Origin: Pezicula radicicola
Taxonomy: Eukaryota; Ascomycota; Leotiomycetes; Helotiales; Dermateaceae
Reading direction: 5' to 3'
DNA: 64,000 nucleotides
Assembly (NCBI GenBank): GCA_003008705.1
Contig: PDUO01000049.1
Span: 124,001 to 188,000, forward strand
The notes below the pieces were generated by a model, which was not told the DNA's origin, ran no database searches, and saw only the letters and a list, made by a program, of their open reading frames with translations. Of the stretch, positions 48,201 through 57,893 are shown one piece after another. Position 1 is the first letter of the stretch, and each line of letters starts with the position of its first letter. The position numbers were made by a program, and so were the translations under genes.

Positions 48201-48431
48201 GGGTGGTTTGATTCTTTGCTTGACAGGTACCAAAAAAGATCTTGGTTGATAAATTCGTTTGGCCCATAGGTAATTTCTAATGACGAGGAAAGTGCCAAAC
48301 TGAATTGCAAAGAGGATAAAACCAGCGGCCAAGGAGATGGCGAAGGTTGTAATTGTCGTCCCTGCTCTACCCTGTGCTGCTCCTGCAGCTCCATTAATCG
48401 TTCCGTTTAGGATGCTTGAGATGTCGGACAT
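45297..48431 (-). CDS. CSC1/OSCA (TMEM63)-type cation channel
   Basis: Two exons (46418-48431, 45297-46366) with a 51-bp intron give 1,027 aa, a normal fungal length. Start ATG 48431 (MSDISSILNGT...). Order: an N-terminal TM region ('ISLAAGFILFAIQFGTFLVIRNYLWA', 'YFFLRFLSMCLKIFTPVAIIIM'), then the cytosolic RNA-binding-like domain with 'TVLIQDIPENLCNEEALEELYGDFPGG', a long charged loop, and the DUF221 membrane core. The join across the intron restores 'IGLVYSVIAPLMLLFMLITF', the family signature. The C-terminal half of exon 2 is a charged cytosolic tail ending 'DMSEFALIMAEL'. These proteins form mechano/osmo-sensitive calcium-permeable channels, or lipid scramblase-like relatives, in the plasma membrane or ER. 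A repeat begins only about 16 bp upstream of the ATG. Confidence 0.93.
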
Positions 48432-48527
48432 CGTGGTGTTCAAGGTTGTGTTATCGCATGTTGTTACTAGAAATATTGTGATATAGACAGGTTTATTAGA
48501 TGGTAAGGTACGATGACATCACTCTTA

Positions 48528-49034
48528 AAGTGCCTTGCAAGATCAGCGTAATTTTGTCGAATTTCTTTTTTACCACGCTTGCCTTTTTGGAACCCACCTA
48601 TTATCAACTATTAATTCTTTGACAACTTTATAACAACTTACTCTATTATAAATCGACTTAAGAGTATTATTCTATATTATAATACATTCTTTCTAACATT
48701 AAATTTTAATACTAATATAGAGCATAAGATAATAAGGAAAGATACTACGCTACTAAGTACACTTAATATACCCTAGGCTTACCTCGGCTAAAATTTATAT
48801 ATCTACCTAAGTTTTTAATTTTAATTTTAATACAAGTTATACTTAATATTATTGTTTAAAAAATTAATTTATAGGTATCTAATATAAGGTAAAGTAATTA
48901 CCTAACGAAAATTCTAATAATATAAGTTGTTATAAAGCTATTATACAATTACTACTTCTTAAGGGGTGGTTTTTAAATAATAGGTTTTACAAGGTGGGTA
49001 TAGCCGAAAATGACGCTGATCTTGCAAACCACTT
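48528..49034. mobile_element. 507-bp MITE with TA target duplication
   Basis: Terminal inverted repeats AAGTG[CG][CT] followed by TTGCAAGATCAGCGT at both ends (left 48528-48549, right 49013-49034), and the similarity extends a few bases further. It is flanked by TA on each side (48526-48527, 49035-49036). The paralogous repeat at 63.2 kb has a single TA at this point, i.e. an empty site. The interior is AT-rich with no ORF. The TA duplication points to the Tc1/mariner-pogo superfamily. Confidence 0.8.
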
Positions 49035-49117
49035 TAGTACCCGAGCACAAACCAGTCAGTCGCTTAGCAGGGCTCTTGCGCCATCCCTAGCGCCTTTATT
49101 TCGCTACGTTAGCGTAT

Positions 49118-51161
49118 CCCTTTGAGACCTAACGGGAGCGCCATTTAGCGTGGCAGGGGTAAGCGAGCCAATCAGAGAGCTAGATTGCCTCGAATTCAGA
49201 GATCTATCACTTCAATTGCCTATATTTCTATGAAAATAGTCAAAACAAGGCCCCTCTTTGCAGAAGGGTAACTTATATATAATACAACTATACTATGTTG
49301 ATTTCCCGCGGTTTTGTGGCCTAGAATTACCTGAAATCTCGCCTAAAGGAGTATGTGTATCTAGCTTCCGATGCCTACCCAACTCTCTACAAGAGCGACA
49401 GTCTTGGTGACGCCCAAGGTAACCAATTTAGTGGCTCTCTTTTGAGGTACTAATAGCTGCTTCTGGTAAGCTATATTGGCTCCATTTTCTCTTCTTATTA
49501 TCCTTCTTATCCCCTTGTTTTCCAAGCTTAAATAGGCTATTTAATAGCTCAATTCGGAAGTCCCTTTGGGAGGTAAAACGCTCTGTTTTTGGAACCTCTG
49601 AATGAAAAGAGAGCTTATAGCTATTAACTAGGACTGTAAAGAAGAGATAGTGCCATATAGTATGCCAGCCACCTTTCCTAATTCGGTGTAGTCCTGCTAT
49701 TTCACCTCGAAGTTGATCAGCCCTATCAACCCTATTCATGTTATTATTGTAGTCGTTAAAACCCTCTGGAATATATAGGTCTTTTTGAGGTTGATCTCCA
49801 AAAGGCTTGTGGGTAGTTTTAGCTGTAGAAGAGGTCTCTTTTGGGTGCTTACGGGCCTTTAAAACCTGCTTATTTCCAGGGTGAATTGTACTCTGAAATA
49901 GGTAAAGAGCGTTGTCTTTCCAGGCTATATAATTGATCTTATTATCCTCTGAAGGTGTATAATATAAGGTCCCCCAAGGGATCTTATCTTGCTTACTATC
50001 CTTCTTCTTTTTCTGGCTATATTCCTTAAGAATACCTGAATTAGGTCTATACGTTCCAGTAGCACCAACACCTTGATCGCGGAGGTAAGAGAGTAACCGG
50101 GTACTAGTAAAGAGGTTGTCGAGGTAGACGCAGTAATTAAGAGCTTGTTGAGGTAACTTAAGAGCTAATTGGGCTACAACTGCAGCTGTTTTATTGCCTT
50201 TTAGCTCTTGAGGTACCTTGACTCCCTGTGGCCCTCTTCCTTTCTTGCTACCCTTCTTATACTAAACCCAATTTAATATATAACCCTCCTGCGCAATAGC
50301 CTATATTTTATAACCCTCTGATATAGGCTTATTCGGAATAACCAAGGTGTCAGAGGACCTTCCCTTAAATCACTCCATTGATTCATCAATTACAAGGTCT
50401 CTTCCGGGGATCCATAGGTTGCCTGAGGTCTCGAGGATATGGGAATTAATAGGCTCTACCTAAGTAAATAGTTAGTAAGTATAAATAAGGTATATAGTGC
50501 ACTAACCATAGAGTAAACGTCTGAACTAGTCCCTTGATTACTTAAGTGAAGCCTTAAGTTAATCTCTTGCCAGCGATCTCTTCCTATATTATTACGGACG
50601 TCTTTATGATCTGTAAAGCCTGGTTTCAACCTCCAATAGTCCCTTATTTGATTCTCTGGGTGGATGCCTATATATATCCAAATTACTAGGAATATATACA
50701 ACTCGCTAAGCTGCAAAGGCTTCCACTTCCGGGCCTGTTTTCGAGGCCTTCTTGAATTCGCTTTTGGCTGATATTTATTGGTATTATCAACTATAATCTG
50801 AAGTTGATTTGACGGAAAGAAGAGGTCCCATATAGTAAAGGCGTTGTGTGGAGAGACGTTGGAAGGGAGGTTGATTTTCTTCTGAAAGGGAGGGTAGAAT
50901 AGAGGCTCGAATTTAGTACCTTTTACTGTCGTAGGGGCTAGATTTAGGCGTAATATACCTAGATCTGTGGGATCTTGTACAGTATCTATAGCTGTATAAA
51001 TTTCACGACTTTGTAGGGTAAATATAGGGCAATTGGGTGCTCAATGGTAGTCTGTATTTGATTTAGGGTAGTTGTTTACATGGTTTCAGATTTTGGTGTT
51101 CTAGCTACACGTGATCGGTGGCCCGAGCTTTACGCTAAATGGCGCTGCAGGTCTTAAAGGG
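49118..51161 (-). mobile_element. piggyBac-like DNA transposon, inactive
   Basis: Ends are inverted: CCCTTTGAGACCT (49118-49130) against AGGTCTTAAAGGG (51149-51161), with GCGCCATTTAGCG just inside on the left and CGCTAAATGGCGC on the right. It encodes a decayed DDE transposase (next entry). The copy at 63.2 kb lacks this insert; the flank there reads GCGTATAGACG across the site. The classical TTAA target is not seen at either border, so border or family assignment keeps some doubt. Confidence 0.7.
49428..51000 (-). pseudogene. piggyBac-like transposase (DDE_Tnp_1_7) pseudogene
   Basis: On the minus strand the family blocks appear in order: 'FLVIWIYIGIHPENQIRDYW' region (50600-50716), 'DESMEWFKGRSSDT' (first catalytic Asp, about 50370), 'CVYLDNLFTSTRLLSYLRDQG' (second Asp, about 50090-50150) and 'NNMNRVDRADQLRGEIAG' (third Asp, about 49720). 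A 46-bp intron with an ACTAAC branch site lies near 50460-50505. Two in-frame TAG codons (50301-50303 and 50272-50274) stand where conserved Trp would be expected in this family, which is what G-to-A change of TGG gives. The left (5') boundary of the coding region is approximate. Confidence 0.75.
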
Positions 51162-51491
51162 ATAGACGAGGATGAGTAGCTGAACGATCTAAGGTTATAT
51201 CCTAATAGTCTAATTGCTTAGGGTGTAAAAGTACACGAATTTAAACTTATATAGAGTATAAAATCTAGAACTAAGTGCTATGTACATCTTTTATTATTAA
51301 TACGTTCTAACTGAAGGATGCATTAACTGAAGTAGAAAAATGCACCTGCCTGATAACGTTTTTTTTTCGAACTTGTGTATATTAAGAATATGTTCCGAAC
51401 AATTGAAGCGTCCCCACGCAGACTTATGGCATACTTTATGTTCATCGGGGAAAATTCACTTCATGTATTGTCTCAAGATCGGATTCTCAGC

Positions 51492-54400
51492 TCAAGCACG
51501 GGGTCTCACAGTCCAACTCGAAGCAAACAACAACGCATTCCTTCGCCGATGTGCCTCCGGATCGACATAAACCTTCAAGTTCATGCTGTCCTTCCCAAGA
51601 TCATATACTCTGCAAATAATATAAATCTGGGCAGAAGTATGTCCTGGCCGGAGCGCATTATCTTGCATCTGTAATCATTAGCTCATTCCAAGGATAGGAA
51701 AATGTCCAACGTACCATATTGAACTGATGGTCATTCATGAAAAAGCGATCTGCGCAGTTTCCTGTAGTCGTTTTGACTTCAATGAGGTATTCTGGTTCGG
51801 ATTCAATCCAATTCATATCCAGGTAGCCAAGATGGATAAGCAGTCTGGTCAAGTGGCTGTTGGTGTCTCTATAGACGATGTCGGATGTCTCGTGCCCATC
51901 CCACGAAGGCATATCACGGTAATTGGGGTGGACTGTCACCAGGTGGCGGATTGTACTTCTCCAATTCCCTGTGCCGAAATGCGGCTCGAGGGTGTTCAGA
52001 AGTATTTCATACACCTACAAAGTTTCATGTCAAAGCTGTTGTATTGATTTTTTGGGTGAAATACTGACAAATAGCTCTCCAGCAGCCCCAATCTTAATAT
52101 CATGTCTCGTCTGATTCAATGCTCGAACACCAAATGCAGCTTGGTGATCGTATCCAGGAAGATTTTGTCCATTGCCAGGTGCTGCTGGGAAATCACTTTG
52201 TGGTAAGCTCGTCCGTCTTGCAATGCGGATGACATGGCCAAGAAGCTGCGTGTATGCGTCGACGTTACCGAATATACCTTGGTAGGGTATATTTGGGATA
52301 TTATCCGGCTCTGGTTCGGGGAATAGCTGTGGAGATGAGATGTTCGATGGCGGAGTAGAGCCGCCTTCGGATATCGCGATAATTGCTTGACTCACTTGGG
52401 ACACGCCAAAGACCTCGTCGGCAATGACTCTTGACGTTCCCTCCGGAGTTATTACTACTACTTCTTCTTCTTCCTCTTCTTCTTCTTCATCCGAATCGTC
52501 AACCACTCTTCGAGGAATCGCCTCAATGCCTGGGACATGTCCAACGCCGACGGTTTCCAAGAGGTCATCTATGACGGAGATGCTGCTAGTCAAAACGAGG
52601 CTGATATGCTCTCTGCAAGATGTGGGTATTTCGATTGCTTTGGCCAGAGCCTCCGGAAGATGCATCTTGTAGCAGACTTCCCTGTTAGGTCCAAGCCTCG
52701 GAACGAAGATCTGCCAACCATTTTCCTGATTTCGAATGTGCACATGACCAGTACTTTGGGGTATGGGTCCAGTTGTATCCCCATTAGTATGGTGTAGGGT
52801 GTACGTTGTTGAAATACTGTCCGTTTTCAGGATTGAAGAAGCCAGAAGCCGGTCATATAGCGGCCGGGGGGCCCTTGGAGTTCGATGGGAGACAGCAATG
52901 CTGTACAACTGTTAGTGTGATTTTATGAACTGACAACTTTAACTCTTACCGCAAGATCTCGTATGCCCTGTCTGTGAATTCTCGTGTCAAACTCTCATCA
53001 ATCATGCCATCTTCATCACAAGCAGTTTGTGTTGTGCACAGTCGTGATAAGTACTTGCTTTGCAGCCCGAGACCCTCTAAAAATGGTGCCAGTTCGTGGA
53101 CCTCTTCCAGAGAGAAGTCCAGAAGATCGACATGGTCCCGGAAGATGGCTGAAAATTTTGTGTTATCAATGATAGCAAAGGTTTCCTGAAGGTTTCCTAG
53201 AGTTATATTACCATGTGAGACGTGTCTTCTGATTGGTAGGATATTGCAGGTTGCAAGAGATTCTAGATCTTGCCGTGTCGGATCCTTTCTGTTAATTGCT
53301 TTGATCATTTCCTTGATACTCTCCACTGAGGACCGTCTTTCTCCCAAAGAGCGAAGTGCTTCCACGAGTGTTGGTAATGAAGCCGGAGAGATTCTCAAAC
53401 GTGTAAGAAAGAAGTCTGTAAGCTCTTCAGGATAGTCGGCACCAATGACTGCCATGCCTTCAACTGGCACTGGGCTACTCCAGAGACACCGTGATGGCGG
53501 GTACCACTGGTTTGTAGAAGGAACATAGATCAGTCCCTCGTCCTCGAAGGTATTGCTATTTCATCATTAGAATCTGTTTCGAGTTGTAGGAGTGGTTTCA
53601 CTTACCGTATTGAACCCCAGTCTCCATCACTTATTCGGCTTGCCGAAAATAGCCTGTAGAGCCTCTGGGCTCTATCAGCAACATCCCATAGGGGATTCGG
53701 GTCTGCTCTGAGCTTCGATAAAGTGCGTTTGTAATCGTTCCAGTTTGCATTTGGGATTTCCAGAATTTCTTCGTGGAAGAGGCGAGCTATTTTTCGGTTG
53801 GTTCGGTATTCCGAGAGAGAATATAAGGGCGTTTTATCTAGTACATCTTGGGGACCTTTCCAAACGCAACTGTCTATATCAATCCATCTGGGACCAGTAG
53901 AGCTTGGTTGGAAACAAGATGGATCGAGGATCAGATTTTCTCGATGAAATGCTTCCCTGTAAGTTATTAATTTTGGCTATATTCTGAACTCGGAAGCCTG
54001 ACTTACACGATAATTTCCTTGTTCCTTTCACTGTAGTGATCTGAGATTGATGAGTATGTGTTCAAAATATCAGCCCGGGCCCAGTTCCAAGCTTTTTGTG
54101 GCCGAATTTCGTGCTGGCGTAGAATATCCAAGTAAAAAGTAATATTTGCCTCGGATTGTACCCCAAATCGCCGAAGGAAAGCCCAATCCTCAGGCGAATC
54201 CGTATAGCCAAGAAGAGTATCACTATCTAGAAACGGAAATCGTGACACTATCCCAAGGTTTGCAGACTCATTCATCAGGCCTTCCGTTGGAAAGTAAGTG
54301 AACTTTAGTTGTGTAGGTGAAACATCCCAACATGAGACATTTGCTGTTTTAATCTCCTCAATGATCGAGGCCGTCATTTGTCGTCTATAAGTTGCCCAGT

Positions 54401-56761
54401 GCGTCTTCAAAGTTCCAACAATCTTATTTGGCCTATGTTGAAGAATGTGTCGGAATTCAGTAGACAGTGAGCCTGCACTGAATCTTAGGCGAGGGACATC
54501 GCGGACTCTCAAAACCAGTTTGAGCCAGTCCGGCCAGCTCATGTCATGCCGCCGGGTTTGCCGAGTTATAGGAGAAATCAGGCCCAAATAACCAGGGTTG
54601 AGAAATGAAACTGACAGTTCAGGTAATGCTCCCCTGAACAGCGCATGAGGGCCATATTCATCTTCGGATGACAGGTACATCGGCACATCAGTTCTCCGAG
54701 TGTTGATCCTCCTGCCGTTCTCGTCGTAAATCCATAAATGTGAGAATCCTAGATCAGAAATATCTTCGACATGCCAGTACAAGTAACTCAGGTGCAATTT
54801 GGACGACACTAGATCTGCTGCTCCATCCCGCGTCGAGTATTCTTCCCAAATTTTGCCAACCACTTCATCAGGCGGGCATTCCGTGGCGCCAAGGGCTTCA
54901 AACAGTTGCTCTCGAGCCTCGTTTACAATACTTTCAGGATCAATCGTAATGACTATATCTTGAGGTATTGCTGGCCCAGTTTCTGCTGGAAAGTACAAGT
55001 TGGTCTCTACAGCAGTCACCCATCGTCCGTCATTCAATGGTATCAACGGCAAATCCTCGAAAATCATTTTCTCGATATCAGTGCCCCGAGATCGTTCCAG
55101 AATAGATATTATGAGATGAGCCGCTCGACTATGCCAGTTATCAGAGGTTTCGCCGCCCTTCATCCTCGAATCAGGACATCTCAAATCATGGTTGATTCTG
55201 TGGCACATTGCAAGATCCTCAATGTCTCCAATGTCAAATAGCTCCTTCAGGGTTTTGATGTTTTCGGGGCCATATTCCAGTGATAGGTATTTACTATGTC
55301 TTCCTGGATGATCTCTGAATAGGGGTGATGATCTATTGTCATCTAAGTAATCAGGAGGAAGTGTCCGCACATTCTCCGGTTTTTGAAGCTCTGAGGTTCC
55401 GTGGAGGTAAAGAATATTTTCATTCTTCAGCCGGTCAATAATTTTGCGAGGCAATTGTCTCCAAAAATGGTGCGTCTGGAGTGCTCTTCCGGAAGGCAAA
55501 TATTCGACCCAGCGGTACCGCAGAGGACCATCTCTGCTGCAGAAGTCGAGTACCGCATTGCAAAAGCTGTCCGCAATTGCAGATAGGATGTCGTTGTTCC
55601 ACTCAGAGTCAGACTTAACTTCTTCTCTGCTTGCTTGCAAGATGAAATCTGCTTGGACCAGAAACTAACTGTTTTTAGCAGAGTCACATTTCTCGGCGCA
55701 TAAAACTTACATTGAAGCCAAAGTTTCCAACCGGAAGATATGCAAAAATATCATATTGAGTGGGTTTTATAGGGTGATCACTCTCGTTCACCTCAAATGC
55801 CAAGACTAGTTCACATCCATCTCTTTCTGGACGGGCCTCATCCTCCGATAGACCGGTTATCAGATTTCTGAAAATGTAGTACCGCGAGATTTCTGGGTCT
55901 GTGCCGGATACTTCAACCTCTTCCTCGACCGATTTAATGAGAAGTGTCAAATTGGCTGGTGTGTCCTCCAATGGCGCCTCTTTGCTGAAAGTGGTGATTG
56001 TGGTTCCCCTCGGTTGCCTGTGAACTGTGATACTGATCTTTTGGATCTTGGACAAGAATAGAAGCAACGTGGGATGAACTTTATCAAAGTGAGCGACCAA
56101 ATTCTCGTAGCGAGTATTGTTCGGAGTCAGGGTCATCCTCGTCAGAGGACGCTCATTCATTGGAATAGGATCATCCGCCAGAAGCGGGGTGACCAAGCCC
56201 AACCTCTCCTCAACCGTACCATTCCTACGATACACGAAATAGAAAGAAAACGCATTGGACTGTATGTGGACTCTGGACGCCACTTGGAATATAGCCTTGA
56301 ATCCAATTCCCTTCTCGCCGACGAACCCATGCTGCTGCCTTTTCCAACTTCGTCCAGTACGACAAATTTGGCGCACATCATTTTCATCGAATCCATCTTG
56401 GTTTGATTCAACAATGATTCTCTCTGGATGTACCTCGAAAGTGAGCCAAGGGGTAGAGTTGGTGAGGTTGAACGAGCAATCTTCCACGTTCTGCGTCAGC
56501 TCCAAAATAAAGCGACCCCTTACTGAACCAATATCCTCTGCAATACTAGAGGGGATTAGCTAAAATAATTCGACTGGAAAGAACCAAAAATACAGACGTC
56601 TCTACTGTATCTGCAACCTGTCGTCGAAGGTTTGCAATAGATGCCAAAATCCTAGGATCTGTAGTTGCTTCAAGCTCTGGCTCGTGCCATCCATTCTCGC
56701 GACTAACTCTGAGGACAATTTCTCGTGCCTCGGAGACACTAATGTTGAAGGGGGAAGCCAT
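51492..56761 (-). CDS. NO VEIN-like protein: HATPase (sacsin-type) plus DUF3883
   Basis: Eight exons (56598-56761, 55711-56545, 54007-55664, 53606-53956, 52950-53555, 52069-52900, 51715-52014, 51492-51668) sum to 4,923 nt, an uninterrupted 1,640-aa protein. Start ATG 56761 (MASPFNISVSEAREI...). Residues about 60-300 form a GHKL ATPase: N-box 'LELTQNVEDCSF', then 'NQDGFDENDVRQICRTGRS', then G-rich lid 'GFVGEKGIGFKAIFQ'. A long helical middle follows. Residues about 1215-1230 include an Asp/Glu run (DDSDEEEEEEEEE) coded by a GAA/TCTTCC microsatellite near 52450-52490. The C-terminus (about 1480-1640) is DUF3883, a PD-(D/E)xK-like fold, with 'ETSDIVYRDTN', 'YLIEVKTT' and 'QFNM' intact. Plant NO VEIN acts in cell fate, and bacterial HATPase/DUF3883 proteins often sit in defence islands; the fungal role is unknown. 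Confidence 0.9.
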
Positions 56762-57170
56762 TGGGTGAAGTTATAAGAATTTTCTGTAGTATCCAAATAA
56801 CCTTCAGCGAAGCCAATATTAATAAATTACACGAATGAATGGTAGTCAGATGGCCACCCTCCCGTATCATTTCCCATGTCGCTTTCGAGGCTATGCCCTG
56901 CAGCTCTAATCACTAAATAAAACGTTAAATTTAACGTGGTTCGTCACCCAATAATTAACGTTTATTCATCCCTAGTACGACCAGCGACTTGCATGCGCCC
57001 TTGGGGAGATCAACCGGTGGCGTAGGACCTTGTTGAGGACCAACTACTGTAACATGCAGGGGCAGCTCCTGAGATATCTCCGCATGCGCCGGAGTTCAGC
57101 TCCGACCGAGAGTTGGGCAAGGATATCAAACTGGAGAAAAGATTTCTTGTAGTTTGAAGGTCTGCATTAC
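56762..57170. other. Upstream region of the NO VEIN-like gene
   Basis: About 410 bp holding its promoter, ending at the 9-bp duplication that flanks the next element. No gene. Confidence 0.5.
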
Positions 57171-57692
57171 GACTGATGATACGTGTACAGGGGAACGTGA
57201 CTTCTGCTGGTTTTTGACTTATATAAGCCTTTAGTAGCTCTACTACTAAATAGTTATATAAGTTATAAAACCGAAGACTCCTACACTACGATTTTAGTTA
57301 GAGTACTCGTAAGGCTTAAAATAAGGATATAAAATTAAAATTTTAACTCCTAAAATTACTATTAGTTAAACCTAGGTTAATATATATTAGTAGGTAAGAA
57401 ACTAATAAAATCAAGCCTTATATAAGCTAATATTACTATTAAATTAATAAAAGAAAAGTTAACTTATAAGTAGAAATTATATAAAATTTATATAATAATA
57501 TTATTTTAACCTATTTTAGCTTTATATTATTAGACATTTAAGTCTAACACAAAGGTTCATTTTTAGTAGTAATTACTAAGAAATTAGCGATTTAGTGTTT
57601 AAGCTTTATATACTACGGTGAGACGGGCGGTAGGCTTAAAATAGCTTCCCCTGTATATATAGTGTTTGCTCCCCTGTACACGTATCATGAGC
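57171..57692. mobile_element. 522-bp MITE with 9-bp target duplication (MULE-type)
   Basis: A perfect 19-bp inverted repeat ATGATACGTGTACAGGGGA lies at 57176-57194 and, inverted, at 57670-57688; similarity continues outward with a one-base indel. Both sides are flanked by CTGCATTAC (57162-57170 and 57693-57701), a 9-bp direct duplication as made by Mutator-like elements. The interior is TA-rich with no ORF. Confidence 0.8.
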
Positions 57693-57893
57693 CTGCATTA
57701 CATTTATATATTGTTTGAAGACGACGAAAGGAGAATCTGGGAGATCACAAGGTAATAATTGACTAGTCACTAAAGCAATTCACGAATATACATGATTTGA
57801 AATATACTTTCATCTCTGTATGTTTTCCTGTATCTTTGAATTGTACAAAATGCAGATAGAATACATTTTGCACAAACGAAATGTCCCATAATA

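Larger units (their letters stand above)
48447..51333 (+). repeat. Repeat copy A (interrupted), LTR-like ends unresolved
   Basis: It starts TGTGTTATCGCATGTTGTTA and runs to about AACTGAAGTAGAA, matching copy B at 63129-63404 in the same orientation but interrupted by two insertions (48528-49034 and 49118-51161). Differences between the copies are mostly C/T and G/A transitions. The element class is not clear: a TG start would suit an LTR, but I could not fix a CA end or target duplication. Confidence 0.7.
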
